Source of the DNA: Peribacillus deserti
GTDB taxonomy: Bacteria; Bacillota; Bacilli; Bacillales; DSM-1321
Length of the DNA stretch: 64,000 nt
Direction of reading: 5' to 3'
Assembly (NCBI RefSeq): GCF_016909175.1
Contig: NZ_JAFBFI010000015.1
Location: 62,001-126,000 of the forward strand
Shown piece after piece: positions 44,185-55,275 of this stretch (position 1 is its first letter; each line of letters starts with the position of its first letter). Both the position numbers and the translations under genes were made by a program. The notes beneath the pieces were generated by a model that was not told the origin of the DNA, did not search any database, and saw only the letters and a program-made list of their open reading frames with translations.

Positions 44185-46101
44185 CTACATCACCCTCTTA
44201 AACATCTTCTCCATCTCATAAGTAGAGTAATGAATAATAATCGGCCTGCCATGCGGACAAGTAAACGGATCCGAGGATCTCCTTAGTTCGTCCAGTAAAG
44301 CCTGCATATCTTCCTGTCTCAGATAGTGGTTCGCTTTAATGGACCCTTTACAGCTCATTAGAATTGCAACTTCTTCACGTAGTTTTTTGATATCAACTTT
44401 TTTAACATTTAAGACCTGCTGAATCATCTCCTCAATAATTTCCTGCTCGAGTCCTTTTGGGAACCATTGTGGATGGGACCGGACGATAAAGCTGTTGTAG
44501 CCGAATTCCTCCAAGAATATACCTACCGATTCCAGCTCTGTCATGTTTTCCTGAATTCGAATGACTTCATCAGTTGAATATTCAAGTGTGATAGGGATCA
44601 GCATTTCCTGCAGTTCGCTTTCTACCTGTCCTACTTTTTCCCGGAAATATTCGTACTTGATTCGTTCCTGGGCTGCGTGCTGGTCGATGATATATAAGCC
44701 TTTTTCATTTTGAGCCAGAATGTATGTGCCGTGCATCTGCCCGATTGGGTAAAGAACGGGTATCCTTGAAGCGGGCTCTTCATGTTGTGACGGCAAAGGT
44801 TCCTCTGAAATCTCAGTGGAGTCCCCTTTAAAGACATCTTCATAAGACGGAACTTTATAGCTCTCCGAACTTTCATTGCCACTATTAACAACCGAATCAA
44901 TTATTGGCTGGTAATCGGTCTTTGTATCTGAAGGCTGGATGGGTTCTTCTATCCTAACAACCGGCTCTCTCCAGAGCGGCTGTTTGTATTCTTCCGTGCT
45001 TGCATCTGGCTTTTGTGAAATAGGACTAGGAGCAGGGGCCGTTTCAAAAACAAACTGTGTCTGCTCACTTTCATCTTTTTCCTTCTTTTTAACTGGCGTG
45101 TTGCTTGGGATCAGTTCTCTTGTTTTAAAAGCTGCTTTAATGCTTTCATCAACTAGCTGGAATAATTCCGCTTCCTTGCTCAGCCGCACTTCCATTTTGG
45201 AGGGATGCACGTTGACATCTACCAGTAGCGGGTCCATTTCAATCGACAGCATGGCAATTGGATATCTGCCGATTGGCAGCAGTGTATGATAGCCTTCCAT
45301 GACAGACTTAGCCAGAGCATAGTTTTTGATAAAGCGTCCGTTGATCATCGTAGATATATAGTTTCGGGAGGCTCTTGTTATTTCAGGGAGCGATACGTAG
45401 CCGGAGACCTTGAAATCCAGCGATTGGCCGTTAACCGGTACCATGCTTTTTGCGATTCCTAACCCGTATATGGCTGCCAATACCTGGCGGATATCTCCGT
45501 TACCGTTTGTATGAAGCAATTTCTTTTCATTGTTTATCAGCTTAAAAGATATGTTCGGATTAGACAGTGCCAGCCTGTTCACACAATCGGTAATATTCCC
45601 AAGCTCTGTATGGATCGATTTCATATATTTTAGACGGGCAGGCGTATTGAAGAATAAATCCGCTACCGTGATATCAGTTCCTTTACGGCTGGAGTAACCT
45701 TCATGTTCCTTCAGCTCCCCGCCTTCAAAGAGTACCCTTGTTCCAGGCCCTTCTCCTGTACTTGTCCGAAGCTCCAGCCGGGAGACGGATGCGATACTTG
45801 GCAGAGCTTCTCCCCTAAAGCCAAGTGTTCTGATCCGGAACAGATCCTGCTCGTTTTTTATTTTACTGGTTGCATGCCGTTGAAAAGCGATAAGTACATC
45901 ATCTTCCTCAATTCCATGGCCGTTATCTATAATCCGGATGCTTGCCAAGCCCGCTTCCTCCAGATGTATTTCAATCATAGTGCTTCCTGCGTCAATCGCG
46001 TTTTCTGTTAATTCCTTCACCACGGATGCAGGCCGCTCAACTACTTCACCAGCAGCAATTTTATTGGATAAAGCATGATCAAGCTGTACAATTCTTCCCA
46101 T
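44185..46101 (-). CDS. mutL: DNA mismatch repair endonuclease MutL
   Basis: A 638-residue MutL. The N-terminal GHKL ATPase has [23 protein letters not shown] and [10 protein letters not shown]; a low-complexity linker spans about 335-430. The C-terminal endonuclease domain carries [24 protein letters not shown] and CPHGRP metal-site motifs, so it is the nicking type of MutL. ATG 46101 (MGRIVQLD) has GGAGGTGA 5 bases upstream; the frame opens at a GTG inside that site. Downstream of mutS after an unusual repeat array. Confidence 0.95.
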   Translation of the reverse strand: MGRIVQLDHALSNKIAAGEVVERPASVVKELTENAIDAGSTMIEIHLEEAGLASIRIIDNGHGIEEDDVLIAFQRHATSKIKNEQDLFRIRTLGFRGEALPSIASVSRLELRTSTGEGPGTRVLFEGGELKEHEGYSSRKGTDITVADLFFNTPARLKYMKSIHTELGNITDCVNRLALSNPNISFKLINNEKKLLHTNGNGDIRQVLAAIYGLGIAKSMVPVNGQSLDFKVSGYVSLPEITRASRNYISTMINGRFIKNYALAKSVMEGYHTLLPIGRYPIAMLSIEMDPLLVDVNVHPSKMEVRLSKEAELFQLVDESIKAAFKTRELIPSNTPVKKKEKDESEQTQFVFETAPAPSPISQKPDASTEEYKQPLWREPVVRIEEPIQPSDTKTDYQPIIDSVVNSGNESSESYKVPSYEDVFKGDSTEISEEPLPSQHEEPASRIPVLYPIGQMHGTYILAQNEKGLYIIDQHAAQERIKYEYFREKVGQVESELQEMLIPITLEYSTDEVIRIQENMTELESVGIFLEEFGYNSFIVRSHPQWFPKGLEQEIIEEMIQQVLNVKKVDIKKLREEVAILMSCKGSIKANHYLRQEDMQALLDELRRSSDPFTCPHGRPIIIHYSTYEMEKMFKRVM

Positions 46102-46140
46102 TTTAGTCACCTCCACTGCGTACTTTAATCTTTTGAATCA

Positions 46141-46362
46141 TTCGGAAGTTCTTAAGAAATTCATTCAGAACCCGCCTCCGAAAGCTTAAGAACAAAAATA
46201 AATCTATTCGAAACCAACTTCCGAAGTTTTCGGAACACTTAAATTCACACTCGGAACCACCTTCTGAACCATTCAGAAGACCAAAAAATCATTCGGAGCA
46301 CCCCTTCGAACTGTTCAGAACTGCTCCTGCCCTTCGAAGAACCCTCCGAATGACCCGGAATC
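46141..46362. repeat. Periodic array 3: TTCNGAA word every ~21 bp
   Basis: Words of the form TTC(G)GAA, TTCAGAA or TCCGAA have their centre at 46143, 46166, 46187, 46209, 46231, 46252, 46274, 46294, 46316, 46335 and 46356, steps of 19-23 and mean near 21. Half-step copies occur at 46155, 46179, 46222, 46264, 46307 and 46347, about 9-13 bases (mean near 11) after the main ones. TTCNGAA is itself palindromic. The array fills the whole mutS-mutL gap and stops 2 bases before the mutS stop, so it would be transcribed if the two genes are in one operon. No coding frame is credible. Confidence 0.8.
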
Positions 46363-46363
46363 C

Positions 46364-48982
46364 TTAACTCTTTATCTTTTTCTGTATACTATACAAAGCA
46401 TTCAAAGCCTCAAGTGGCGTCATTTCCAGAACACTTAAAGACTTTAATTCTTCTATTATTTTATGGTCCTTTGAATTCTCATTTTTTTTGGCCGGTTTTT
46501 TATCTGCAAAAAAGGATAGCTGCTCATCCAAAGCATCTATTTCTTCATGGACTCTATCACTTTGCTTCTGTACAGCCGGTGGGTTTTCTTGACGTATTTC
46601 CGGCTTTCCTTCTTCAAGGTCCGAAAGAATTTCATTCGCCCTATTAATCAATTTCTCAGGAAGCTCAGCCAGCTGGGCTACATGAATTCCATAGCTTTTG
46701 TCTGCTGCGCCCTCTTTTACCTTATGAAGAAAGACTACTTTGCCACTCTGCTCTACCGCGCTAACATGGACATTCTTCACTCTGTCCAGCTTGCCGCCCA
46801 ATGCAGTTAGCTCATGGTAATGTGTCGAGAAGATGGTTTTCGCTCCGATTTCGTCATGAATATATTCAATGATGGACTGCGCCAGGGCCATTCCGTCATA
46901 CGTAGATGTCCCCCGCCCGATTTCATCAAATAAGATTAAACTATTTTTCGTTGCATGATCGATGGCATTCTTGGCTTCAAGCATTTCGACCATGAAGGTA
47001 CTCTGGCCTGAAATTAAATCATCAGCGGCCCCAATTCTCGTAAATACTTTATCAAAAATCGGCAGTACCGCTTCTTCCGCAGGTACGAAGCAGCCAATCT
47101 GAGCCAGAATCGATGTTAAAGCAATCTGTCTCATGAATGTACTTTTCCCTGACATGTTCGGTCCTGTTATGAGCAGGATTTCCCGCTCGGAATTCATCGT
47201 ACAGCTATTTGGTACATATTCCTGAGCCTGCATCACTTTTTCAACAACAGGATGTCGGCCATTATGGATATGAAGGACCATATCTTCTGAAAAAGTTGGC
47301 TTTGTGTATCGTCTCTGTTCACTGATCGTTGCAAAACACTGCAGGGCATCAAGCTCTGAGATGACTCTCGCCAACTGCTGTAGTCTTGGAATATAGGATT
47401 TCACTGTTTCCCTTAGTGCAAGGAATAAGTCATATTCAAGCTGTACACATTTTTCATCGGCCTGTAAAATCAGTGCTTCTTTTTCTTTCAATTCCGGTGT
47501 GATAAACCGCTCGGCGTTAGACAAAGTCTGCTTGCGCTCATAGCGGTCATCCTGCAGCAGGTGCAGGTTCGGTCTGGTAATCTCTAAATAATAACCGAAG
47601 ATACGGTTATAGCCGATTTTCAAAGACTTAATTCCAGTTCGCTCACGTTCTTGTTTCTCAAGCTGCGCGATCCAGTTTTTCCCGTTTCTGCTGGCATCTC
47701 GGTACTGGTCAAGTTCGGCATGATAGCCATCTCGGATCATATTGCCTTCTTTAATAGAAAGAGGAGGGCTATCACCGATTGCTTTTTCCAAAAGTTCCTC
47801 AAGGTCTGTGCATGGATCCATCTTTTCGGCCAATTCAGCTGCCCCGCCGCCCATACTCTTCACCACTCCCATGATCGCTGGCACCTGCTGAAGAGATCTC
47901 TTTAGCTGAAGCAGGTCACGTGCCGTAACATTTCCAAAGGCCACTCTTCCTGCCAGCCGCTCCAGGTCATATACTTCCTTCAACCGTTCTCGAAGCTCCT
48001 CACGTTCGAAGAAATTCTGAATCATGAGTGATACAAGCTCCTGCCTTTGCTCAATCGCGCTTCGGCTGAGCAGCGGACGGTCGATCCACTGTTTCAGGAT
48101 TCGGCCGCCCATAGCTGTTTTCGTTTCATCCAAAAGCCATAATAGAGAACCTTTTTTTCCTTTCGAACGCACGGTTTCGGTTAACTCTAGATTTCTTTTA
48201 GAATGATAATCTATTTTCATATATTGAGTGCTCTCATAGAAGGAAACCGGCTGAAGATGATCGAGACTGCGCTTTTGCGTCCGGAACAAATAATGCAGCA
48301 GCCTTGAAACGGTTTCTGCCAGCTCTTGCTGGTGCTGAACCGGCTGCAGCAGCTCCGCAAAATTTTCGCCCGCAGTTTGTTCATCTTCATAAGAAAGAGC
48401 CGCATTGATTCTTTCCTTTAAAGCTTTTTGTAGAGCAGAATCTAAATCAGAAGGAATGACCACTTCTTTAGCTCCAAGTGAGGCAATTTCGTTCACAAGT
48501 TCATTGAAATCTCCATGAATCAGGGTAGCTTTCAACTCCCCTGTTGAGAGATCATTATAAGCAAGTCCAAACTTTTTCTCCTCGAATGGGGTGACAGAGG
48601 CGATAAAGATATTCTCTTTTTCAAGCATACCCTTGCCTTCCATCATCGTTCCAGGTGTGATCAGCTGGACCACTTCGCGACGGACTACACCCTTAGCCTG
48701 TTTTGGATCTTCAGTCTGTTCGCAGATGGCAACTTTAAAGCCTTTGGCTATCAGCTGTTCAATATAATTGGGCGCTGCATGGTAAGGCACTCCGCACATC
48801 GGGATTTTCTCTTCGCCTCCGCCTTCACGGGCAGTGAGCGTTATCTCAAGTTCCTGGGATGCTCGCGTTGCATCCTCAAAGAACATTTCATAAAAGTCAC
48901 CTAATCTAAAAAATAAAAAGGCATCCTGATACTCTGCCTTAATTCTTAAATATTGCTGGATCATTGGCGTATATCCTGCCAT
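46364..48982 (-). CDS. mutS: DNA mismatch recognition protein MutS
   Basis: An 872-residue MutS1. Mismatch-binding FYEMF motif at about 28-33 ([11 protein letters not shown]), lever/clamp domains, then ATPase with [13 protein letters not shown] (about 612), [14 protein letters not shown] and STHYHEL. It binds mismatches and recruits MutL. The C-terminal tail [13 protein letters not shown] is complete. Weak AAAGG 12 bases upstream of the ATG. A terminator at the end of cotE separates it from that gene. Confidence 0.96.
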   Translation of the reverse strand: MAGYTPMIQQYLRIKAEYQDAFLFFRLGDFYEMFFEDATRASQELEITLTAREGGGEEKIPMCGVPYHAAPNYIEQLIAKGFKVAICEQTEDPKQAKGVVRREVVQLITPGTMMEGKGMLEKENIFIASVTPFEEKKFGLAYNDLSTGELKATLIHGDFNELVNEIASLGAKEVVIPSDLDSALQKALKERINAALSYEDEQTAGENFAELLQPVQHQQELAETVSRLLHYLFRTQKRSLDHLQPVSFYESTQYMKIDYHSKRNLELTETVRSKGKKGSLLWLLDETKTAMGGRILKQWIDRPLLSRSAIEQRQELVSLMIQNFFEREELRERLKEVYDLERLAGRVAFGNVTARDLLQLKRSLQQVPAIMGVVKSMGGGAAELAEKMDPCTDLEELLEKAIGDSPPLSIKEGNMIRDGYHAELDQYRDASRNGKNWIAQLEKQERERTGIKSLKIGYNRIFGYYLEITRPNLHLLQDDRYERKQTLSNAERFITPELKEKEALILQADEKCVQLEYDLFLALRETVKSYIPRLQQLARVISELDALQCFATISEQRRYTKPTFSEDMVLHIHNGRHPVVEKVMQAQEYVPNSCTMNSEREILLITGPNMSGKSTFMRQIALTSILAQIGCFVPAEEAVLPIFDKVFTRIGAADDLISGQSTFMVEMLEAKNAIDHATKNSLILFDEIGRGTSTYDGMALAQSIIEYIHDEIGAKTIFSTHYHELTALGGKLDRVKNVHVSAVEQSGKVVFLHKVKEGAADKSYGIHVAQLAELPEKLINRANEILSDLEEGKPEIRQENPPAVQKQSDRVHEEIDALDEQLSFFADKKPAKKNENSKDHKIIEELKSLSVLEMTPLEALNALYSIQKKIKS

Positions 48983-49091
48983 ATGTATTCAAAACCTTTC
49001 CGCTCTTAATTCCAAAAATGCTGACTTTATTATAACATTTTTTGTCTGAGAAATGATTGTATCAATTATCCAGTCCATTAGCCAAAAGAAA

Positions 49092-49117
49092 AAACTAGGA
49101 AGAACTTCTCCTAGTTT
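49092..49117 (-). terminator. cotE terminator
   Basis: AAACTAGGA-agaacttc-TCCTAGTTT overlapping the cotE stop codon; TTTTTTCTTTT follows on the minus strand. Confidence 0.85.
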
Positions 49118-49664
49118 ACGAATCTTTCTCTTTATCTTCTATAAAGTCGGCATTAATGCTTTCGAATTCTTCATCTTCTACATCGCAATCCCAATCATCA
49201 TCATCTTCGTTGAAGCCTTCTGGGTGTACGGCTACGGTTACCTTTGTTTCTCCGACTACCTCCACAAAGAATTCTCTTTCAACGTCTACGACGATTTTTG
49301 TACCATCGTTGGAAATGCAGGCTTCAATACAATTTGGCTGCTGTACTACGCGGGCGACAATCTCATCATCATCAAAGTAATCCTGGTCACGATATTTAAG
49401 CTTTATCACATCAGAGTAACGCACCTTCTCCGTCACTACCTCTGTTTTTGTATTCTTGCTGAATGAATACCAGACGTTAATATCGAAAGTTCCTGTGATC
49501 TCCACTTTTCTGCCGACTTTTCTCGCGTCGTATTTATGGTTGATGATCCAGCAACCCAGTATGCTTGAAGGTTGATGAGCCGGGCAAATGGTGTGATTAG
49601 ATTTAGTAAATTTGCGCCCTCTCGCCACCACCGCTTTTGTTATTATCTCTCTATATTGGGACAT
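49116..49664 (-). CDS. cotE: Outer spore coat morphogenetic protein CotE
   Basis: A 182-residue protein matching CotE: start [47 protein letters not shown] and an acidic C-terminal tail ([16 protein letters not shown]). It assembles as the scaffold on which the outer spore coat forms in the mother cell. Position beside ricA and mutS is as in Bacillus. It should be driven by SigE/SigK, but I did not resolve its promoter. Confidence 0.95.
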   Translation of the reverse strand: MSQYREIITKAVVARGRKFTKSNHTICPAHQPSSILGCWIINHKYDARKVGRKVEITGTFDINVWYSFSKNTKTEVVTEKVRYSDVIKLKYRDQDYFDDDEIVARVVQQPNCIEACISNDGTKIVVDVEREFFVEVVGETKVTVAVHPEGFNEDDDDWDCDVEDEEFESINADFIEDKEKDS

Positions 49665-49974
49665 GTGAGCGAACCCTCCTCTTCAGTTTCAATTCATCCT
49701 ATGCGGGTTAAATGTCTAATGTGCTTGCCTTATATATGAAGAAATAGCATCTTTACTAACTTTATCTCACCCCCATCTTATGCCCAGTGCCTATTTTGTG
49801 TGCACATACATATAGCACCTTCTATAACGCCGTGATTGAAGGGAATGGCTAATTCAGCGAAAAAAAGGCACATAGAATCAGAAAATACACGAATCTATTA
49901 GTACACTTGTCCACACTCCTAACCACTGATTGACATATTTTATAGAGAAGATAGTTGAAAGGGGGACATTATAG
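49665..49974. other. Divergent promoter gap between cotE and the Arg/Asp-repeat gene, with a SigK-like -10
   Basis: CATATTTTA at 49934-49942 fits the mother-cell sigma-K -10 pattern CATANNNTA, about 33 bases before the plus-strand gene. A suitable AC-containing -35 lies near 49913. The rest has no recognisable feature. Confidence 0.35.
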
Positions 49975-50325
49975 ATGCCATTTTGGAATTATTGGGGCTG
50001 TGGACGTTCTGCTGAAGGCCATTTCTGCGGCAACAGAAACAGAGACGACAGAGACCGTAACAGAGATGACAGAGACAGAGACAGAGACAGAGATCGAAAC
50101 AGAGACAAAGATCGTGACAGAGATCGTAACAAAGACCGTAAAAGAGACAATCACGACAATCACAACGGTTCAAATAACAATGGAAATAATAATGGATCAA
50201 ACAATAACGGAAGCAGAGGCAGAAATAAAGGCAATAGCGGATCTAACAATAACTTTGATGACGGAAGAACATATTCTTCTAGATGCAATTGCCGCCGCAG
50301 AAGAAAAAACAATAACAACTACTAA
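49975..50325 (+). CDS. Arg/Asp-repeat low-complexity protein, candidate spore coat component
   Basis: A 116-residue protein in three parts. The Trp/Cys head is FWNYWGCGRSAEGHFCGN. The middle third is nearly pure Arg-Asp dipeptide with Asn/Lys variants (NRDDRDRDRDRD). The tail is Asn/Gly/Ser-rich, ending CNCRRRRKNNNNY. AAAGGGGG lies 9 bases before the ATG and a terminator follows, so I chose this frame over two others left open by the repetitive AGAGAC DNA. Location beside cotE, a SigK-like -10 and CotG-like charge alternation suggest a coat protein. No family assigned. Confidence 0.65.
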   Translation: MPFWNYWGCGRSAEGHFCGNRNRDDRDRNRDDRDRDRDRDRNRDKDRDRDRNKDRKRDNHDNHNGSNNNGNNNGSNNNGSRGRNKGNSGSNNNFDDGRTYSSRCNCRRRRKNNNNY

Positions 50326-50342
50326 TATAAGCAGCTGGCTAG

Positions 50343-50369
50343 AAAAGGTGCATTCCTCTTGCACCTTTT
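50343..50369 (+). terminator. Terminator of the Arg/Asp-repeat gene
   Basis: AAAAGGTGCA / TGCACCTTTT then T; 17 bases after the stop. Confidence 0.88.
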
Positions 50370-50389
50370 TCCCATGCCTCTGCAAAAAA

Positions 50390-50422
50390 AGACAGCAGCT
50401 TCCTATTAGGAAGCCGCTGTCT
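50390..50422 (-). terminator. ricA terminator
   Basis: AGACAGC-a-GCTTCC-tatt-AGGAAGC-c-GCTGTCT, with TTTTTTTGC on the minus strand. Confidence 0.85.
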
Positions 50423-50443
50423 GATTTATTTCCTTTTATTCTC

Positions 50444-50872
50444 TTAGTGACAGCTGCCTGAGCTGCTGTTTACCTTCGATCCTGTTTCGCCGCGAAGTAC
50501 ATCGCCGCCTGTAGATTCAATGATTAAGTCTGTTACTGTATTCGATACGGAAGATGCTACCATCTGAAGAAGGTCGTTTACATCAACCTGTGATTGCTTG
50601 AACTCCTGCACAATTGGAATTTCATCAATTTGCTGTTCAATTGCTGCAATTTTCGCTTCTACCTGCTTCAACGCTTCTGTTTTTCCATAATGCTGAAAAT
50701 TGACAGCCTGCTTTTGAAGACTCTTCATGCTTGCAATAAGCTCTCTTACTGTTTGGTTTTCATTGATTTGAGCTTCTGCTTTTTTGAAAAAATCCACTTC
50801 TTCGGTTTCAGCAATCATTTTTGCAAGCTCATCCGCTTTATTTAGTATATCGTCTTTTGTATATTTCCCCAT
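50444..50872 (-). CDS. ricA: RicA (YmcA), RNA-processing/phosphorelay regulator
   Basis: A 142-residue helical Com_YlbF-family protein (YTKDDILNKADELAKMIAET ... NFQHYGKTEALKQ). In Bacillus, RicA forms a complex with RicT and RicF that carries Fe-S clusters, works with RNase Y and affects biofilm, competence and sporulation. The C-terminal GSCH fits a cluster ligand. It directly follows miaB with no gap. RNase Y itself is encoded 9 kb upstream. Confidence 0.92.
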   Translation of the reverse strand: MGKYTKDDILNKADELAKMIAETEEVDFFKKAEAQINENQTVRELIASMKSLQKQAVNFQHYGKTEALKQVEAKIAAIEQQIDEIPIVQEFKQSQVDVNDLLQMVASSVSNTVTDLIIESTGGDVLRGETGSKVNSSSGSCH

Positions 50873-52417
50873 TTAAATCAACACCTCTGCCTTTTCTTCT
50901 ACTATCATATCACCATTTAATGACCATGTATTAGCGCTTGTTATTTTTACTTTAACAATCTGGCCGACTGCGGATTTAGGACCCTTGAAGTTAACCAGTT
51001 TATTTTTTCTAGTATAACCTGCTAATACATCCGGATTTTTCTTGCTTTCCCCTTCAACAAGAACCTCCACAATTTGATCCTGATGATCTTTCATTCGCTG
51101 CGCAGCATACTCATTAACTAATGCATTAAGTTTCTGAAGTCTTTCCTTCTTCACTTCCATCGGAACATTATCCACCATTTTAGCTGCTGGTGTTCCTTCG
51201 CGTGGTGAATAAATAAACGTGTAGGCTGAATCGAATCCAACTTCACGGTAAAGACTCATCGTTTCTTCGAATTGCTCTTCGGTTTCGTTCGGATACCCAA
51301 CGATGATATCTGTGGTCAGCGTAGCTCCTGGAATGGCCGCTTTAATTTTACGCACAAGCTCTAAATACTGCTCTCTTGTATATTTGCGGGCCATAATCTT
51401 CAGAACATCGGTACTGCCGGATTGGACCGGAAGATGAATATGCTCTACAAGATTTCCACCTTTTGCAAGCACCTCGATCAAATGATCGTCAAAGTCTCTC
51501 GGATGGCTCGTTGTAAAACGGATCCTTGGGATATCAATTTTACGGATTTCATCCATTAAGTCTCCAAGACCATATTGAATATCGGTTAAGTCTTTTCCAT
51601 ATGCATTCACGTTTTGCCCAAGCAGAGTGATCTCCTTATAGCCCTGTGCAGCGAGATGGCGGACTTCCTGGATAATTTCTTCCGGACGGCGGCTTCTCTC
51701 TTTTCCGCGTGTATAAGGAACAATGCAGTAGGTGCAAAACTTATCGCAGCCATACATAATGTTGACCCAGCCTTTAATCTTCCCTTTACGGACCTTCGGA
51801 AGATTTTCAATCACATCGCCTTCTTTTGACCAAACTTCTACGACCATTTCTTTTGACAGATAGGCTTCTTGCAGAATGTTTGGAAGACGGTGAATATTAT
51901 GAGTGCCGAAGATCATATCCACGAAGGAATGTTTGGATAAAATACGGTTTACGACCGACTCTTCCTGTGACATACAGCCGCAGACACCTAGCAGCAGATC
52001 CGGTTTTTCTAGTTTAAGAGCCTTCAGGTGGCCAAGCTCTCCGAAGACTTTGTTTTCGGCATTTTCACGGATCGCACAGGTATTAAGGAGGATCACATTT
52101 GCATCCTCGACACCGTTCGTCGGCTCATAGCCAAGTGCCATTAAGATCCCGGCCATTACTTCGGTATCATGCTCGTTCATCTGGCATCCGTACGTTCTAA
52201 TATAAAACTTTCTGCCCTTTCCCATTTCTCTAAACTCTTCAGGAATGGCAAAATCATTATGATATTTTACTTCTTCTTTACCCCGTTTTTTTGCATCCTT
52301 TAAAGACGGAGCAGTATAAACGGTCTCGAAGAATCTACTGTAATCCTTCTCGGATTTTTTGTCCGGAGAATTTCCAGTACTTACTTGCGCAGATTCAAGG
52401 CGCTGCTTTTCATTCAT
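50873..52417 (-). CDS. miaB: tRNA methylthiotransferase MiaB
   Basis: A 514-residue radical SAM enzyme. N-terminal UPF0004 domain with the first cluster Cys ([31 protein letters not shown]). The radical SAM motif is [16 protein letters not shown] (CxxxCxxC), and the C-terminal TRAM domain ends [13 protein letters not shown]. It adds the 2-methylthio group to i6A37 of tRNA. About 65 extra residues at the N-terminus are usual in Bacillus homologues. Operon with ricA. Confidence 0.95.
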   Translation of the reverse strand: MNEKQRLESAQVSTGNSPDKKSEKDYSRFFETVYTAPSLKDAKKRGKEEVKYHNDFAIPEEFREMGKGRKFYIRTYGCQMNEHDTEVMAGILMALGYEPTNGVEDANVILLNTCAIRENAENKVFGELGHLKALKLEKPDLLLGVCGCMSQEESVVNRILSKHSFVDMIFGTHNIHRLPNILQEAYLSKEMVVEVWSKEGDVIENLPKVRKGKIKGWVNIMYGCDKFCTYCIVPYTRGKERSRRPEEIIQEVRHLAAQGYKEITLLGQNVNAYGKDLTDIQYGLGDLMDEIRKIDIPRIRFTTSHPRDFDDHLIEVLAKGGNLVEHIHLPVQSGSTDVLKIMARKYTREQYLELVRKIKAAIPGATLTTDIIVGYPNETEEQFEETMSLYREVGFDSAYTFIYSPREGTPAAKMVDNVPMEVKKERLQKLNALVNEYAAQRMKDHQDQIVEVLVEGESKKNPDVLAGYTRKNKLVNFKGPKSAVGQIVKVKITSANTWSLNGDMIVEEKAEVLI

Positions 52418-52799
52418 TATATTTTTCCCCTTTCAACGATCATAAAGGAATTACTCTAATTAGGTAAAAACTCCGCCAGCAGGCAGTCATACACATTAAC
52501 ATAGTATAAAGCTTTTTACAGGCTTAAACAATACTTGCTGGTCATATTCACCAATGTGTTGAAATTTCGGAGAAGTGTAGATAACCCTGAGCTTAAGTGC
52601 AAAAACAGCCTCGTTCTAATATCGAACGGGCTGTTTGTTGCAGTTTTTTTCCCGTGATTAAGGGAAAATAAAGTTCTTCTATACACAAGAGCATAATTAT
52701 TACTAACAGGACTTCTTCCTGTCGCAAAATATACATTTCTTTGCGCCAAATCCGAATATCCGCGCAAAACCAATCCTGCCAAGAAAAAAACTCCGCTGC
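52418..52799. other. Gap between kbl and miaB with terminator hairpins
   Basis: Contains a kbl terminator (52603-52636) and, upstream of it, a second TTTTCCC/GGGAAAA stem near 52647-52668. The stretch 52670-52790 could be the edge of a lost insertion sequence by its look, but nothing is provable. The open frame at 52516-52782 runs through both hairpins and is not a gene. Confidence 0.35.
52603..52636 (-). terminator. kbl terminator
   Basis: AAACAGCC-t-CGTTC-taatat-CGAACG-GGCTGTTT, minus strand followed by TTGC after TTT. Confidence 0.7.
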
Positions 52800-53975
52800 T
52801 TAGATAATGCCTAATTCCTTACCTGCTTTTTCAAACGCATCCAGCGCAGCCTGCAATTCTTCCCTAGAGTGCTGGGCTGTGACAATCGTTCTGACACGTG
52901 CCATTCCTTTTGCTACGGTCGGGAAGGCAATTCCCTGTGCGAACACTCCGTATTGCAGAAGCTTATCTGAAAACTGATGTGATAAAGCCTCGTCTCCTAC
53001 GATTACCGGCGTTACAGGAGTTTCACTTTTTCCTGTATTAAATCCTAACTGCTCAAGTCCCTGCTTAAAGAAACGGGTGTTATCCCACAGTTTCTCAATA
53101 AGCTCCGGTTCTTCTAGCAATACGTTAATAGCCTCGATACAGGCCATGGTAACTGCAGGCGGATGGGAGGTGCTGAAAAGAAACGGACGTCCCTTGTGAA
53201 TCAAATAATCGATCAGTGTTCGTGAGCTGGCTACATAGCCGCCTAGCACACCGATGGCCTTGCTTAATGTGCCGACCTGGATATGAACGCGTCCATCGAG
53301 ACCAAAATGGTTGACCGTGCCGCGGCCATTCTGACCCAGTACACCGGAAGCATGGGCATCGTCGACCATGATCAAGGCATCATATTTCTCGGCTAGTTCC
53401 ACAATTTTCGGAAGCGGAGCAATGTTTCCGTCCATCGAGAAAACTCCGTCTGTTACAATCAGTCTTTTACGGAAGTCTTTTGATTCTTGAAGTGCCCGCT
53501 CCAGGTCCTGCATATCTACATGCTTATAGACTTTTCGGGCGGCTTTCGTCAGCCTGATTCCATCTATGATCGAAGCATGGTTCAGCGCGTCTGAGATGAC
53601 CACATCTTCTGGAGAAAGAATGGCAGATAATACACCTTGATTGGTTGTAAAGCCGGACTGAAACACTAAAGAAGCTTCTGTATGCTTGAATTCAGCCAAT
53701 TTCTTCTCCAGCTCTTCATGCATCGTAAGCGTTCCTGCGATCGTCCTTACGGAGCCTGTGCCGGCACCATATTGCTCGACTGCATCAAGAGCCGCTTTTC
53801 TTAACCGCGGATGCGAAGTTAACCCGAGATAGTTGTTAGAAGACAGCTGGATGACTTCTTTCCCGTTTACAACAACCTTAGATCCTTGTTCTGATTCTAA
53901 AGGCACCAATTTTCGAAACGTACCTTCTTTCTTCATTGCATCTAATTCTTCTTGCAGATATTCAAAGCCTTTCAT
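52800..53975 (-). CDS. kbl: Glycine C-acetyltransferase (2-amino-3-ketobutyrate CoA ligase)
   Basis: A 391-residue PLP enzyme of the alpha-oxoamine synthase family: [27 protein letters not shown] and the PLP Lys in [13 protein letters not shown]. It converts 2-amino-3-ketobutyrate and CoA to glycine and acetyl-CoA, completing threonine breakdown begun by tdh, whose stop is 30 bases upstream. 8-amino-7-oxononanoate synthase (BioF) is a close paralogue; the tdh neighbour decides for kbl. Confidence 0.93.
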   Translation of the reverse strand: MKGFEYLQEELDAMKKEGTFRKLVPLESEQGSKVVVNGKEVIQLSSNNYLGLTSHPRLRKAALDAVEQYGAGTGSVRTIAGTLTMHEELEKKLAEFKHTEASLVFQSGFTTNQGVLSAILSPEDVVISDALNHASIIDGIRLTKAARKVYKHVDMQDLERALQESKDFRKRLIVTDGVFSMDGNIAPLPKIVELAEKYDALIMVDDAHASGVLGQNGRGTVNHFGLDGRVHIQVGTLSKAIGVLGGYVASSRTLIDYLIHKGRPFLFSTSHPPAVTMACIEAINVLLEEPELIEKLWDNTRFFKQGLEQLGFNTGKSETPVTPVIVGDEALSHQFSDKLLQYGVFAQGIAFPTVAKGMARVRTIVTAQHSREELQAALDAFEKAGKELGII

Positions 53976-54005
53976 AAAATAGCCTCCTTATTTTTTTGGA
54001 TTAAA

Positions 54006-55046
54006 TTAAGGCTGAAGCACCACTTTGCCGCATTCGCCTTTAATCATTAATTCAAAGCCTTTTTCAAAATCTTCGAGCGGGAAATGGTGTGTGATCACCG
54101 GTTTTACATCTACCTGCCCTGAAGCTAACAGATTAGAAACCTGCTGCCATGTTTTAAACATGAGCCGGCCTGTTATTCCCTGGACAGTGATTCCTTTAAA
54201 CACGATGTCATTTGTAACATCAATTTCTACAGGACGGACGGGCAGGCTTAAAATGGACACCCGTCCGCCATTTGTAACCATCTTGAAGCCTTGATTCATA
54301 GCAATTGGGTGGCCGCTCATTTCACAAACCACGTCTACTCCATTACCATTCGTAAGAGCATCAATCCGTTCAAGCGGATCTTCTTTTCCTGAGTTGATAA
54401 TGGTGGTCGCACCCATTTCTTTAGCCAGATTTAGGCGGTAGTCATTCAAGTCCAGCGCGATTACCTGTGATGCCCCCGCTGCTTTCGCTGCGCCGACGGC
54501 CATTATTCCAATCGGGCCGCAGCCGATGACCGCTACCGTTTTACCGGCTGTCTCTCCCGCGAGAACTGTGTGGACGGCATTACCCATCGGCTCCTGTACA
54601 GAAGCTACATCAAATGGCATATCCTTTGGATTTTTCCAGAGATTCACTGCCGGAAGGGCCACATACTCAGCGAAGCAGCCTTGCGTATCCACTCCGATGA
54701 TTTTTGTGTTCTTACAAATATGATATTGGCCTGTCAAGCATTGCGGACAGCTTCCGCAAACAATATGAGTTTCCGCAGAGACGAAATCACCGATCTCTAC
54801 GCTATTTACCTTTGACCCTATTTCAACTACTTCTCCTGAAAATTCGTGGCCAAACACATACGGAGGATTTACCCGGCTTTGGGACCATTCATCCCATGTA
54901 TATATATGTACATCTGTACCGCATATAGATGTTGCTTTTACCTTAATAAGCACTTCATTTTCTTTGATCTGCGGTATATCGACCATACGCAGCTCAGCTC
55001 CATAACCCCTATGATGCTTTACAAGCGCTTTCATTTTTCCGTTCAA
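54006..55046 (-). CDS. tdh: L-threonine 3-dehydrogenase
   Basis: A zinc-dependent medium-chain dehydrogenase of 346 residues: catalytic zinc in SICGTDVHIY and GHEFSGEV, structural zinc Cys cluster CGSCPQCLTGQYHIC, cofactor motif VIGCGPIGIMAVG. It oxidises L-threonine to 2-amino-3-ketobutyrate with NAD. Start at TTG 55046 (MNGKMKALVKHH), 8 bases behind GGGGAG; the GTG three codons before it overlaps that site. Operon tdh-kbl. Confidence 0.94.
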   Translation of the reverse strand: MNGKMKALVKHHRGYGAELRMVDIPQIKENEVLIKVKATSICGTDVHIYTWDEWSQSRVNPPYVFGHEFSGEVVEIGSKVNSVEIGDFVSAETHIVCGSCPQCLTGQYHICKNTKIIGVDTQGCFAEYVALPAVNLWKNPKDMPFDVASVQEPMGNAVHTVLAGETAGKTVAVIGCGPIGIMAVGAAKAAGASQVIALDLNDYRLNLAKEMGATTIINSGKEDPLERIDALTNGNGVDVVCEMSGHPIAMNQGFKMVTNGGRVSILSLPVRPVEIDVTNDIVFKGITVQGITGRLMFKTWQQVSNLLASGQVDVKPVITHHFPLEDFEKGFELMIKGECGKVVLQP

Positions 55047-55237
55047 TGTGTACACTCCCCTTTAGAAGGAAACTTATTTACCCCTTATATACTCATAGTT
55101 TACCATTTTAAAAGAAAGAGTGTAAATAACTCTGTCCACACCATTTGGACAAGTGAACACCAAGAAAAAATTATTTTATATTTTTTTCAGAGGGTATCTG
55201 GCAGGATCTCGCAACTAGTGAATCAGAGCAAAAAAAG

Positions 55238-55265
55238 AAACCTCTGCTTTTTGCGTCAGAGGTTT
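55238..55265 (-). terminator. korB terminator
   Basis: AAACCTCTG / CAGAGGTTT; TTCTTTTTTTGC on the minus strand. Confidence 0.85.
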
Positions 55266-55275
55266 TCTGCTTTGC

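Noticed and set aside
49955-50461. Thr/Glu-repeat protein in another frame of the AGAGAC repeat, and Cys/Leu-rich frames on the minus strand
   Set aside because: Hexamer repeats leave several frames open; only the 49975 frame has a well-spaced ribosome site and stops just before a terminator.
52516-52782. 88-residue minus-strand reading frame
   Set aside because: It runs through two stem-loops, including the kbl terminator, and has no ribosome site.
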